Source: an uncultured Bacilli bacterium
GTDB taxonomy: Bacteria; Bacillota_I; Bacilli_A; RFN20; CAG-631
Direction of reading: 5' to 3'
Length of the DNA: 21,256 bases
NCBI GenBank assembly: GCA_934215405.1
Contig: CAKPZU010000022.1
Span: 1-21,256 of the forward strand
Both the position numbers and the translations under genes were made by a program. How positions within the stretch are numbered: the first letter of the stretch is position 1; every line of letters begins with the position of its first letter. This document shows, piece by piece, positions 5,910 through 14,841 of the stretch. The notes beneath the pieces are model-generated. The model was not told the origin of the DNA, made no database searches, and saw only the letters and a program-made list of their open reading frames with translations.

Positions 5910-6839
5910 CTATCTTAATACTTTGCTAATAAAATTACCATGAATCTTTTCAGCAGCTATAACTGAAACAAATGCATGTTCATCAATTTCAACTACTTTT
6001 TGAATAATATCTTTAACTTCAAATGAAGAGCAAGCACAATAAATTAAGTCTTTATGATTGCCAGTATATCCACCCTTTACATCCATCCTTGTAACGCCTC
6101 TTACAAAATGAAGCATTATTTCATTTGCAACCTCATCACCCTTTGAAGTTGTAATAAATAATATTGTTCTTTTATTCCTAACATAGAATAAATCAATAAC
6201 AATTGAATTAATAACAATATATACTAATGTGTAAAATGCTTTTGATAAAGCCATTTCACTACCATCAATAAATAGTCCTAAAATCAATGTTACACCATTC
6301 ATTAAGGTTGTTACCCTACCGATTGAAATTTGCTTTCTTACACTATAATACATTGAAATGATATCAATTCCACCAGTTGAGCCATCAAATATATAAGCTA
6401 ATGCATTAGCACAACCATTTAGCATACCTACAAATAAAGCTGCATCCAAATAAGAAATATCTCCATTGGCAACAGATAAATGTAACTTAACGCCAATATC
6501 ATCAGGAATAAAAGCCATTGCTATTGTTGTTACGACAACAAAGACTAGTGAACATATAGTAAATTTGTGTGAAAGCTTTTTCCAGCCAAGTATTAATACT
6601 GGAATATTAATTATTAAAAATACAACACTAGCTATTGTCGTTTCAAGGGATTTTTCTGGAGTAAAAATATTATCATAAATTCTTCCGACAACTAATGCAA
6701 TACCAGTAAAGCCAGTACTTAAAAACTTATTTGGCGAAATAAAAACTTTCACACCAATTGTAATTACAATTGCAGAAATTATGTTTACTAATATTGAAAT
6801 TGTATAGGAAACTGCTTTTTTATTTAATATTTTTTTCAT
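5910..6839 (-). CDS. YitT family membrane protein (copy 2)
   Basis: A 309-residue homologue of the protein at 2972-3928, with five to six membrane segments in residues 10-210, the signature FLSTGFTGIALVVGR near the N-terminus and DGSTGGIDIISMYYSVRKQ in the middle. The C-terminal DUF2179 domain (about 218-300) contains VRGVTRMDVKGGYTGNH and AFVSVIAAEKIHGNF. Divergence from copy 1 is large, so this is an old paralogue rather than a recent duplication. Transport of a small solute is often proposed for the family but not settled. The ATG at 6839 has GGAG 8 nt upstream and a strong promoter at 6864-6892. The tRNA-Trp gene lies 49 nt downstream on the same strand. Confidence 0.92.
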   Translation of the reverse strand: MKKILNKKAVSYTISILVNIISAIVITIGVKVFISPNKFLSTGFTGIALVVGRIYDNIFTPEKSLETTIASVVFLIINIPVLILGWKKLSHKFTICSLVFVVVTTIAMAFIPDDIGVKLHLSVANGDISYLDAALFVGMLNGCANALAYIFDGSTGGIDIISMYYSVRKQISIGRVTTLMNGVTLILGLFIDGSEMALSKAFYTLVYIVINSIVIDLFYVRNKRTILFITTSKGDEVANEIMLHFVRGVTRMDVKGGYTGNHKDLIYCACSSFEVKDIIQKVVEIDEHAFVSVIAAEKIHGNFISKVLR

Positions 6840-6863
6840 ACCATTACTCCATTAACAAACAAT

Positions 6864-6892
6864 ATTATAATTACACTTAGCTTTATTTTCAA
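6864..6892 (-). promoter_or_regulatory. Promoter of yitT copy 2
   Basis: Near-consensus elements: -35 TTGAAA (6887-6892), 17-bp spacer, -10 TATAAT (6864-6869). It begins only 8 bp after the end of the penicillin-binding protein gene, giving yitT its own start. Confidence 0.75.
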
Positions 6893-6899
6893 CATTATT

Positions 6900-8759
6900 T
6901 TATAAAATAAAATCATTAAAGCTCCAATACTCTGAAGAAACGTTACTATTATATTCACCAGTGATTGGATTTATAAACATTTTATTAATATATGCTGGAG
7001 GATTATACCAAATATTTTCATCTTCAATTGCATTAACAAAATTTTTAAAAATACTTTTTCCTATATTTTTATAAGTTAATGGAGTATTGTCATCTGTTCC
7101 ATTCCATATACCGATACAATAATTCGGATTAAAACCAATAATATATGAATTATATGAATCTGTTCCTGTTTTAGCAGCATAATAATTCTTTGTTTGATAA
7201 TTAATCAATGTAGGCTTTGTATAATCTATTAAGTTTTTATCAAATGGAGCTCTTAATAATTGATTTAGTAAATATACATAAGGAGTTTCAAGCCTTTTAG
7301 AAGCTTTTGTATTGTTTAAAAATAATACATTTCCTTTATAATCAGTAATTTTTTTTATTATTCTTGGAGCGTAGTATGTTCCAAGAGAGGCGAAGCAATT
7401 ATAAATACTTGTAAGATTAATAAGGCTTGTTTCATTAATTCCTAAAGCAGATGAAGGAACAACATCACCTTTAATATTAAATTTATTCATAAGCTTATAA
7501 AAATTATCAAACCCAACATATAGTAAAGTTTTAGTTGCATAAATATTATCACTTAATCCTATTGCTTGTATCATATTAATTTTGTGGCTTGCATAATTGT
7601 TAGAAGCATTAGTTGGCGAAAATGGCTCATATCCTAATATATTAAAGGTTGTTTGCTTACAATTTAAATACGTCAATGGATTCATCTTACATTTTAAAGC
7701 TAAATAATATAGTAATGGTTTAATTGTTGAACCTACTGGTCTAATTGAATATAAGCATCTTAAATATTCATCATCTATATCATACCCTCCCGACATTGCA
7801 AGTACATCACCACTATTTACCTTAAAAACAACAGCACTTATTTGGCTATTATCATTTGGATTTTCATTTTTTATTAAATTAATTAATCTTGCTTGTAAAT
7901 CATAATCAACTGTTGTATAAATCTTTAATCCTTTTGCAAGCGTTTTTTTATTATTATATTTATTTATTTCTAAAAATTTTTTAATGTAAAAATAATAAGG
8001 AGTAATTGGATTTTTAAAGCTTTTTTTATTAATTTTAATATTTGGATTTTTATTTAAAAGTTTTTCATATGTTGATTTATTAATATAGTTTATTTTATGC
8101 AATTTTTTTAAAACATAATTTTTCCTTTTTATAGCATTTTCATAATTGATATCTGGGGCATTTAAATTTGGAGCATTAGCAATTCCTACAATCATGCATA
8201 CCTCATTAAGAGTTAGTTCCTTATTACTTTTACTAAAATAGTAATTACTAGCTTCTTCTATTCCATAAATATTATGTCCTAAAAAGATATTATTTAAATA
8301 TTCTTCAATAATTTCATTTTTGCTGTAATGTGTTTCAATTCTTATTGTCATAAAAGCTTCTTTTAGTTTCCTTAAAATAGTTTTGTCATTATCATAATAT
8401 AGTGATCTTGCTAACTGCTGACTAATTGTTGAACCACCACTACTTGAGCTTGTAAGTATATTATCAATCATTGCTCTACTTATTCCCTTAAAAGAAAAGC
8501 CAAAATGATTATTAAAATTATCATCTTCACTAGCAATAAAAGCATAGATAAAATCTTTATTAATTTCATCTATTGTTAAATATTTACCTTCACTTTCATA
8601 ATGAATTTGTTGAACAATTCTATCTTTGTTATCATAAATTGTAATCTCATTACTATGATTCATTTTAGGAGAAGGTAGTGCTAACCCAACAAGATAAAAA
8701 AATGAAATAATAATTATAATTATTAAAGATAAAAGTAATAGCTTTTTAAATATTTTCAT
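6900..8759 (-). CDS. Class A penicillin-binding protein (transglycosylase/transpeptidase)
   Basis: A bifunctional peptidoglycan synthase of 619 residues, on the short side for the class. A single N-terminal membrane anchor (about 7-28, very Ile-rich) precedes a GT51 domain with SEDDNF (catalytic E78), GGSTISQQ (108-115), RKLKE (130-134) and IIEEYLNNIFLG (150-161). The transpeptidase domain carries S-T-I-K (S344 nucleophile, K347), S-D-N (403-405) and K-T-G (530-532). It polymerises and cross-links glycan strands outside the membrane. There is no PASTA or fibronectin-like tail; the protein ends soon after the KTG region. The ATG at 8759 is preceded by GGTGGG. It is divergent from argS, sharing a 100-bp intergenic region with two inverted repeats. 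Confidence 0.96.
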   Translation of the reverse strand: MKIFKKLLLLSLIIIIIISFFYLVGLALPSPKMNHSNEITIYDNKDRIVQQIHYESEGKYLTIDEINKDFIYAFIASEDDNFNNHFGFSFKGISRAMIDNILTSSSSGGSTISQQLARSLYYDNDKTILRKLKEAFMTIRIETHYSKNEIIEEYLNNIFLGHNIYGIEEASNYYFSKSNKELTLNEVCMIVGIANAPNLNAPDINYENAIKRKNYVLKKLHKINYINKSTYEKLLNKNPNIKINKKSFKNPITPYYFYIKKFLEINKYNNKKTLAKGLKIYTTVDYDLQARLINLIKNENPNDNSQISAVVFKVNSGDVLAMSGGYDIDDEYLRCLYSIRPVGSTIKPLLYYLALKCKMNPLTYLNCKQTTFNILGYEPFSPTNASNNYASHKINMIQAIGLSDNIYATKTLLYVGFDNFYKLMNKFNIKGDVVPSSALGINETSLINLTSIYNCFASLGTYYAPRIIKKITDYKGNVLFLNNTKASKRLETPYVYLLNQLLRAPFDKNLIDYTKPTLINYQTKNYYAAKTGTDSYNSYIIGFNPNYCIGIWNGTDDNTPLTYKNIGKSIFKNFVNAIEDENIWYNPPAYINKMFINPITGEYNSNVSSEYWSFNDFIL

Positions 8760-8774
8760 AACCCACCAATAAAA

Positions 8775-8804
8775 GTATTAACAAAATTTAATATTTTGTT
8801 CCAA
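8775..8804 (-). promoter_or_regulatory. Possible promoter of the penicillin-binding protein gene
   Basis: TTGGAA (8799-8804) and TAATAC (8775-8780) are 18 bp apart on the minus strand; TTAATA gives 17 bp. The implied leader is under 10 nt and barely holds the ribosome site, so the call is tentative. Confidence 0.4.
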
Positions 8805-8821
8805 AAATGTTGCTTTTTTGG
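8780..8821. repeat. Two adjacent inverted repeats between pbp and argS
   Basis: AACAAAAT-TTAAT-ATTTTGTT (8780-8800, 8-bp arms) abuts CCAAAAA-N7-TTTTTGG (8801-8821, 7-bp arms). The first overlaps the putative penicillin-binding protein promoter and the second fills the spacer of the argS promoter, so they are placed as operators for each direction. Confidence 0.5.
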
Positions 8822-8827
8822 TATAAT
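8819..8827 (+). promoter_or_regulatory. argS-rpoE promoter (extended -10)
   Basis: TGGTATAAT, with TATAAT at 8822-8827, lies 32 bp before the argS ATG. The -35 (TTCCAA at 8799-8804) is weak. The same TGGTATAAT element drives the XRE-ImmA operon. No T-box leader is present: the leader is about 25 nt. Confidence 0.7.
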
Positions 8828-8859
8828 AAATAATAGCGTAATAAAAAGGACGTGATTAA

Positions 8860-10491
8860 ATGAATATCGCTACAAATATTAAGCAAGAACTTGAAAATGT
8901 TTTAAAAAAATTAAATATTGAAGTGCAAGTACCATTTGTAGTTGAAATACCAAAGGATAACACAAACGGTGATTATGCTACTAATATTGCAATGCAATTA
9001 ACTAAAATATTAAAGCAGAATCCAAGAAGCATTGCAAACCAAGTTGTTGAGTTATTCAACAAGGATGCTTGTAATGTTGAAAAAATAGAAATTGCTGGTC
9101 CTGGTTTTATAAACTTTTTTGTAAAATCAACCTCATTTGCTTCTTTAATTAAGCATGTTATAGATGCAAATGATAATTTTGGGAAGCAAGATTATGGCAA
9201 AGGCAAAAAATATGATGTTGAATTTGTAAGTGCAAATCCAACTGGAGATTTACATTTAGGCCATGCATGGCAAGCCGCACTTGGCGATAGTATTTGTAAT
9301 TTACTTACTGAGGTTGGCTATAATGTTACTCGTGAATATTATGTTAACGATGCTGGTGTACAAATTCTAAAGCTATCTCAATCAATTTATGCTCGTTACC
9401 AGCAAGCCTTAAATATTGATGTTGCTTTTCCTGAAGATGGCTATCATGGACCAGATATCATTAAATTTGCTAACGAATTAAAAGAAAAATATGGTGATAC
9501 GTTACTTACTAAGCCTTTATCATATTTTAAGCAAATAGGCATTGAATATGAACTTAATAAGATTATTAAAGACTTAGATATGTTTAGAGTAAAATTTGAT
9601 GTTTTCTCTCATGAGGTAATGCTTTATGAAAAAGGATTAGTTGATGAAATTATTCCTTTACTTAAAGAAAAAGGTTACATTTATAAACAAGATGGTGCAA
9701 TTTGGTTTAAAACGACAGCATTTGGTGATGATAAAGACCGTGTTGTTAAGAAAAGCGATGGTACATATACATACTTTTTACCTGATATTGCATATCATAG
9801 ATATAAGCTACAACGTGGTTTTGACTATTTAGTTGATATATTAGGTGCTGACCATCATGGCTATATTAAAAGAATGGAAGCAGCTATTATGGCTTTAGGC
9901 TATAATAAGGATCAAATTCAAATAATCATTCACCAAATGGTTAAATTAATTAAAGATGGTGAAGAGCTTAAGCTTTCAAAAAGAACGGGTAAGGCTTATA
10001 CATTAAAGGATTTATGTGATGAAATTGGCGTAAATGCCACACGTTATCAATTTGCTAGTAAAAATCCAGGATCACATATGGAAATAGATATAGATTTAGC
10101 TGTTAAACAATCAAATGATAACCCTATGTATTATATTGAATATGCTCATGCTCGTTGTTGTTCAATTATTAAAACATACGATGAACTTAATGTTAAAGAT
10201 GACACATCTGGTTCATTACTATCAAATAGTAAAGAAATTGATTTATTAAAGCACATTGGAGAATATGAAAATGTAGTTTTGGATGCTGCACTTAATAAAG
10301 CACCATTTAAAATCACAAATTATTTATATACACTTGCGTCATTGTTCCATTCATTCTATAATGAATGTAAGGTAATTGATAAGGAAAATGTTGAATTAAC
10401 TGCTCAAAGAGTAGTATTAGCAAAAATGACTAGAATTACTATTAAAAATGGTTTAAAATTAATTGGCGTTGAAGCATTAGAGAAAATGTAA
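8860..10491 (+). CDS. argS: Arginyl-tRNA synthetase
   Basis: A class I aminoacyl-tRNA synthetase of 543 residues that charges tRNA-Arg with arginine in the cytosol. The N-terminal additional domain (1-110) holds VEIPKDNTNGDYATNIAMQL and GPGFINFFV. The catalytic domain follows with FVSANPTGDLHLGHAW (HIGH motif HLGH at 132-135) and a KMSKS-type loop, KLSKRTG (371-377). The DALR anticodon-binding domain shows MYYIEYAHARCCSI and ends AKMTRITIKNGLKLIGVEAL. AAAAGGA lies 9 nt before the ATG. It forms an operon with rpoE, whose ribosome site overlaps the argS stop codon. Confidence 0.98.
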   Translation: MNIATNIKQELENVLKKLNIEVQVPFVVEIPKDNTNGDYATNIAMQLTKILKQNPRSIANQVVELFNKDACNVEKIEIAGPGFINFFVKSTSFASLIKHVIDANDNFGKQDYGKGKKYDVEFVSANPTGDLHLGHAWQAALGDSICNLLTEVGYNVTREYYVNDAGVQILKLSQSIYARYQQALNIDVAFPEDGYHGPDIIKFANELKEKYGDTLLTKPLSYFKQIGIEYELNKIIKDLDMFRVKFDVFSHEVMLYEKGLVDEIIPLLKEKGYIYKQDGAIWFKTTAFGDDKDRVVKKSDGTYTYFLPDIAYHRYKLQRGFDYLVDILGADHHGYIKRMEAAIMALGYNKDQIQIIIHQMVKLIKDGEELKLSKRTGKAYTLKDLCDEIGVNATRYQFASKNPGSHMEIDIDLAVKQSNDNPMYYIEYAHARCCSIIKTYDELNVKDDTSGSLLSNSKEIDLLKHIGEYENVVLDAALNKAPFKITNYLYTLASLFHSFYNECKVIDKENVELTAQRVVLAKMTRITIKNGLKLIGVEALEKM

Positions 10492-10507
10492 GGAGACAAA
10501 TTAAACT

Positions 10508-10951
10508 ATGGCAAAAGAAAATACAATTAAAGAAAGAGAATCAAAGACTGATATTGCATATCGTTTATTATCAAAGAAGAAAAAAGAAAGAGGCTTTTAT
10601 GATCTTTGGGAAGATGTAAAAAATGAACTTTCTAAAGTACGTGAGCCTGAAGAACTTGAAAACATTGATGATGATATTTCATTCTTCTATACAAATTTAA
10701 CTTTAGATGGAAGATTTGTAAATGTTGGCGACAACAAATGGAATTTAAGAGAACGTGTTACATTTGATAAGGTTGATATTGATATGAGTGATATTTACAT
10801 GGATGAAGAAGAAGAAAGTGATGAAGAAGAAGAAAATGATGAATACGTAACTGATGATTACGATGAACCATTTGATGATTCAACTGGCAGTGATGCAGAT
10901 ATCAACCAATTCCGTGAACAAAAACAAATTGATGATGATGAAGAATTATAA
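10508..10951 (+). CDS. rpoE: DNA-directed RNA polymerase delta subunit
   Basis: 147 residues: an N-terminal HARE-HTH domain (about 1-90) with DIAYRLLSKKKKERGFYDLW, FYTNLTLDGRFVNVGDNKWN and LRER, then a disordered tail (about 93-147) that is mostly Asp and Glu. The delta subunit is a Gram-positive-specific RNA polymerase factor. Its acidic tail displaces nucleic acid, speeds recycling and sharpens sensitivity to the initiating nucleotide. AAGGAG (10490-10495) overlaps the argS stop and is 12 nt from the ATG, longer than usual, which may lower its translation. A strong terminator at 11021-11044 ends the operon. The presence of delta supports a Bacillota host. Confidence 0.95.
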   Translation: MAKENTIKERESKTDIAYRLLSKKKKERGFYDLWEDVKNELSKVREPEELENIDDDISFFYTNLTLDGRFVNVGDNKWNLRERVTFDKVDIDMSDIYMDEEEESDEEEENDEYVTDDYDEPFDDSTGSDADINQFREQKQIDDDEEL

Positions 10952-11020
10952 GAGAATATATTCTTTTATCAAATTATTAATATTTTAAATATTTATAGAC
11001 AAAACTATATCTAAAGAAAC

Positions 11021-11044
11021 AAAAAGCTCATTTGAGCTTTTTTT
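11021..11044 (+). terminator. Intrinsic terminator after rpoE, just upstream of the MATE gene
   Basis: AAAAAGCTC-ATTT-GAGCTTTTT (9-bp stem) continues into a run of T. It ends 16 nt before the MATE start codon, and no clear promoter is visible between stem and start. It may therefore also lie in the MATE leader. Confidence 0.85.
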
Positions 11045-11060
11045 ATGAAAGGGTGAAAAA

Positions 11061-12392
11061 ATGAAAATTCAATTATCTGGTCATTATGGATATAAGCAAA
11101 TTATTAAAGCTGTAATCCCTAGTATTATCATGATGATATTCACATCTATCTATTCCATTGTTGATGGATTTTTTGTTTCTAATTTTGCAGGTAAAACAGC
11201 ATTTTCTGCAATAAACATTATTTTTCCAGTGCTAATGATTATTGGGGCATTAGGATTTTTATTTGGAGCTGGAGGTAGTGCTTTAGTTGCTAAAACATTA
11301 GGAGAAGAAAAAAAGGAATTAGCTAATAGATACTTTTCAATGATTATTTATTTTACGATTATTGTAGGTTTAGTTTTAAGTACCATATTATTTATATTTA
11401 TTAGACCAATTTCATCTCTTGTTGGAGCAGATGAAAACATGCTTCCGCATTGTGTTACATATGCTAGAATACTTCTTATAACAATGACTCCATTTATGAT
11501 TCAAAATACCTTTCAAGCTTTTTTTATGACAGCTGAAAAGCCAGTTCTTGGTACAATATTTACAATTGCTTCAGGACTGACTAACATAATCTTAGACACT
11601 TTACTTGTTGGAGTTTTTAAATTTGGTTTAGTTGGAGCAGCTATTGCTACAGATATTGCTCAATTAGTTGGTTGCTTTGGACCATTAATTTATTTTTCAA
11701 GTAAAAGAAATACAAGTACGTTAAAGCTTGTTAAAACAAACATTGAATTAAGGGTTGTTCTTACTACCTGTGCTAATGGTGCGTCAGAATTAGTAACAAA
11801 TATATCATCTGCTTTAGTTAATGTTTTATATAATTTACAATTAATGAAATATGCAGGTGAAGATGGTGTTGCCAGCTATGGTGTCATTATGTATGTTACA
11901 TTTATTTTTGCTGCTGTATTTATTGGCTATAATATTGGTACAGCTCCAATTGTTGGCTACAATTATGGAGCAAAAAATACTAAGGAATTAAAAAGTTTAT
12001 TAAAGAAAAGCCTAATAATTATAACTATATGTGGCATTTTTTTAACAGGCCTATCCGAAATTTTAGCTTATCCACTAGCCAAAATATTTGTAAGCTATGA
12101 TGAAAATCTTTTAAATATGACCTATCACGCCATGCAAATCTTTATGCTATCTTATTTAATTTGTGGATATAACTTTTTTTCGTCTTCATTCTTTACAGCT
12201 TTAAACAATGGCTTGATTTCTGCAATTTTATCATTTGGAAGAACATTAGTATTTCAAATAATATCTATTTTCTTGTTACCAATTTATTTTAAATTAGATG
12301 GCATTTGGGCTGCTATAATATTAGCCGAAGCTTTATCATTAATTTTAACAATTATAATGTTTATAGCTAATAAGAAAAAGTATCAATATTAA
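11061..12392 (+). CDS. MATE family multidrug/metabolite efflux transporter
   Basis: A 443-residue inner-membrane protein with about 12 membrane segments in two MatE halves (about 15-175 and 235-400). It has the DinF/MepA-like opening SIIMMIFTSIYSIVDGFFVS, followed by FAGKTAFSAINIIFPV and FLFGAGGSALVAKTLGE. The second half repeats the theme in IGYNIGTAPIVGYNYGAKN. Members use Na+ or H+ gradients to expel cationic drugs or metabolites. AAAGGGTG lies 6 nt upstream of the ATG. The gene has little room for its own promoter after the rpoE terminator (11021-11044), so it may be expressed by read-through or attenuation. The substrate cannot be predicted. Confidence 0.93.
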   Translation: MKIQLSGHYGYKQIIKAVIPSIIMMIFTSIYSIVDGFFVSNFAGKTAFSAINIIFPVLMIIGALGFLFGAGGSALVAKTLGEEKKELANRYFSMIIYFTIIVGLVLSTILFIFIRPISSLVGADENMLPHCVTYARILLITMTPFMIQNTFQAFFMTAEKPVLGTIFTIASGLTNIILDTLLVGVFKFGLVGAAIATDIAQLVGCFGPLIYFSSKRNTSTLKLVKTNIELRVVLTTCANGASELVTNISSALVNVLYNLQLMKYAGEDGVASYGVIMYVTFIFAAVFIGYNIGTAPIVGYNYGAKNTKELKSLLKKSLIIITICGIFLTGLSEILAYPLAKIFVSYDENLLNMTYHAMQIFMLSYLICGYNFFSSSFFTALNNGLISAILSFGRTLVFQIISIFLLPIYFKLDGIWAAIILAEALSLILTIIMFIANKKKYQY

Positions 12393-12441
12393 TTAAAATA
12401 GGCTGTAAAACTATCAACTTTTTACTTTTAAAACGTTAAGT

Positions 12442-12473
12442 AAAAGGTGCTTGAATCACTCGAGCACCTTTTT
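12442..12473. terminator. Bidirectional terminator between MATE and MgtC-like genes
   Basis: A 13-bp stem, AAAAGGTGCTTGA with TCGAGCACCTTTT (one G-T pair), with loop ATCAC, flanked by A- and T-runs on both sides. It serves both convergent genes. An upstream partial stem (about 12417-12446, CTTTTTACTT with AAGTAAAAGG) shares its 5' arm. Confidence 0.85.
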
Positions 12474-12499
12474 AAGTTCAGTATATTTACTATCTATTA

Positions 12500-13213
12500 T
12501 TAGTTAATTTCTTCAATATATGATACATATTCAAGCGTTGATAAAGCATTAATTAAGTCCTTATGTTTTCTTTTTTCCTTTTCCTTATCTGTTAACGAAA
12601 TTGTATAAACGCTTAAGCCAGATCCAATATATGAATTATTTAATTCCATATCATCAATTCTTAAATTAAGCTTTCTTAAAGTAAAAATAAAGTCTTGTAA
12701 ATTGCTTCTATCCTTTAATTCTAAGTGAATTTCAAAGTGATTTGATTTTTCCTTTAAGAAAAATTCTAGTGAAGGTAATATTGATAATATACAAATTAAA
12801 ATTAATAATAAAATGATTGATATTAAATAATAGCCCATTCCTATTAATAATCCAAATATATCACAAATCCAAAGTCCAGCTGAAGTAGTTAAACCTCTTA
12901 TTTGATTTTTACTACTAAATAAAATTGAATTGCCACTTATTGTAACACTACCAATAATTGTGGCTGCTGATAAAAAGAATAATCCTAAACCAATAGATAG
13001 GTCAAGAATCATTGCAAGACAGCCAGTTAAAGTAATTAAGATAAATGTCCTTAATCCAGCAAAATGCCTTTTGTTTGATCTTTCCCAACCAATTAAAGCT
13101 CCAAATATAACTGCAAGAGCTATTCTTAAAATAATTGAATATACGTTAATTTCACTTGACCAATTACCAAGTAGATTAGCAATTGGATCTATAAATGTTA
13201 AAATATTTTTCAT
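12500..13213 (-). CDS. MgtC/SapB family membrane protein
   Basis: 237 residues: an N-terminal MgtC/SapB membrane domain (about 25-150) with IILRIALAVIFGALIGWERS, FAGLRTFILITLTGCLAMIL, GSVTISGNSI and RGLTTSAGLWICDIFGLLIG, then a cytosolic ACT-like C-terminal domain (about 155-237). MgtC proteins act in Mg2+ limitation and membrane-potential control; in many bacteria the exact activity is unsettled. AGGAAAG lies 6 nt before the ATG. Only 9 nt separate it from the antiporter gene upstream on the same strand, so the two form an operon consistent with ion or membrane-energy homeostasis. The long N-terminal region before the first helix is hydrophobic at FIDPIANLLGNW. Confidence 0.93.
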   Translation of the reverse strand: MKNILTFIDPIANLLGNWSSEINVYSIILRIALAVIFGALIGWERSNKRHFAGLRTFILITLTGCLAMILDLSIGLGLFFLSAATIIGSVTISGNSILFSSKNQIRGLTTSAGLWICDIFGLLIGMGYYLISIILLLILICILSILPSLEFFLKEKSNHFEIHLELKDRSNLQDFIFTLRKLNLRIDDMELNNSYIGSGLSVYTISLTDKEKEKRKHKDLINALSTLEYVSYIEEIN

Positions 13214-13222
13214 ATAACTTTC

Positions 13223-14659
13223 CTACCTTTTATTAATAAATTTTTGTTGATAATTAATAGAGCCATATTGCTCCTCTGCTGCCTCTAAAAATGCCTTTTC
13301 CTCCTCGGACATATGATATTCATTATGCTCCGGTAATTTTTTTTGGATATCATTTATTTTCGCAACTAAATCATTTATTTTACTATGCATTTCAACTGAT
13401 TCAGTTTGTTTTTCAATGATATCTTGATTATAAGATTTAGATAAATATAATGATAATTTGGCACAAGCAGGGCCTATTAATTCATATAAAACACTTGAGG
13501 CTAAAATAATTGTCTCTAAAGCATTTCCCATTTCTCCACCAATAGTTCTAGCTCCTAATGCTGCAAGACCAATTGCAACTCCTGCTTGAGGAATTAAAGC
13601 TAATCCTAAGTAATTTCTAGTTGTTTTTTCCTTTTTTGTAATTAAGCACCCTAAGAATGAGCCTGCATATTTACCTACAATTCTTACAACGAAGTAAACA
13701 ACTCCTATTACAATAATTGGCACTGCTCCAATTAATGAGGTGGATGTTAAAGCCTTTAAATCAAATGATACACCTGAACGTACAAAGAATAATAATAATA
13801 TTGGCGGGTTAAAGTAATTAAGCTGCTTAAATAGTTTGTCATCATTAGTAATATTAATGTATATTGTTCCCATAGACATACAGCCAAGAAGTGGTGAAAC
13901 ATCAAACAATGAGCAAATACCACAAAATAAGAATAATACAGCTATTGAAATAATAAGTCTATTATCTGTTGATCTTTTCTTTGGCATTAATAGTTTTAAT
14001 AAGAAGCCAAATGCACAGCCTAAAATTAAAACTGCTCCATTTAATAAAATTGGCTTTAAAATATTAGAAACACTAAATTGTCCAGAAATTGAAGCAACTG
14101 CTATGGAAATTGCAACACTATAAGCGACTAAGCCAACAACATCATCCAATGCTACAACTTGAAGCAAAGTATCAACAAAATCTCCTTTAGCATTAGTTTG
14201 TCTTATTGTCATCATTGTTGAAGCCGGAGCCGTTGCAGCAGCTAAAGCTCCAAGTACTGCACTAAAGGCTAAATTTAATTTTAAGACAAAATAACTAACA
14301 ATAAAAACTAGTAGAGTTGCCATTAAGGCTTCAAAAACAGTAATTATTGTAACTTTAAGACCATTTTTCTTTAAAACCTCAAGTCTAAAAAATTCTCCTG
14401 TTCCAAAAGCAATAAATGCTAATGAAATATCAGCTAAAAAGCTTGTTCCTTCAACTATTTTTTCAGGAATTAAATTTAAACAATAAGGTCCAATTAATAT
14501 ACCAGCCACAATATATGCTGTAACATTTGGTAGCTTTAATAGCTTTGTAATACGAGTTAAGGCAAAGCCACTAAATAGCATTATAGCAATTGATATAATA
14601 ACTATACTAATAGTTGATGTGATATTGAGCTTTTCATAAATTGATAAAAATAAATCCAC
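13223..14659 (-). CDS. CPA2-type cation:proton antiporter
   Basis: 478 residues with about 12-13 membrane helices (15-415) of the Na+/H+ exchanger fold. The unwound helix is seen as GALAAATAPASTMM (137-150) and the ion-binding pair is D172-D173 in ALDDVVGLVAY. The double Asp points to an electrogenic Na+/H+-type exchanger rather than a K+-efflux KefB type. There is no TrkA-N domain; instead a hydrophilic, partly coiled tail (about 420-478) ends the protein. The start is a GTG at 14657-14659, with AGAGGGTG 7 nt upstream. It is first in an operon with the MgtC-like gene and divergent from a LysR regulator. Confidence 0.92.
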   Translation of the reverse strand: MDLFLSIYEKLNITSTISIVIISIAIMLFSGFALTRITKLLKLPNVTAYIVAGILIGPYCLNLIPEKIVEGTSFLADISLAFIAFGTGEFFRLEVLKKNGLKVTIITVFEALMATLLVFIVSYFVLKLNLAFSAVLGALAAATAPASTMMTIRQTNAKGDFVDTLLQVVALDDVVGLVAYSVAISIAVASISGQFSVSNILKPILLNGAVLILGCAFGFLLKLLMPKKRSTDNRLIISIAVLFLFCGICSLFDVSPLLGCMSMGTIYINITNDDKLFKQLNYFNPPILLLFFVRSGVSFDLKALTSTSLIGAVPIIVIGVVYFVVRIVGKYAGSFLGCLITKKEKTTRNYLGLALIPQAGVAIGLAALGARTIGGEMGNALETIILASSVLYELIGPACAKLSLYLSKSYNQDIIEKQTESVEMHSKINDLVAKINDIQKKLPEHNEYHMSEEEKAFLEAAEEQYGSINYQQKFINKR

Positions 14660-14689
14660 TAAATCACCCTCTTAAAAATAAAAAATTAT

Positions 14690-14708
14690 TATCATTTTTA
14701 TAATGATA
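14690..14708. promoter_or_regulatory. Candidate LysR-type operator
   Basis: TATCATT-TTTAT-AATGATA is a perfect 7-bp inverted repeat and contains the T-N11-A core (ATC to GAT) expected of a LysR site. It lies 31 bp upstream of the antiporter GTG, between it and the divergent lysR-like gene, overlapping a possible antiporter promoter. Confidence 0.5.
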
Positions 14709-14841
14709 TGTAAAAAACACTTTATAAATACTAATTATTGTTGCTTTTTTACTTATTTGATTATATACTTTATTTTGTATAAAAAGAAACAATTATTTTA
14801 TTAACAACTATAAAAATATTTTATAATTGAGGTGAATAGCT

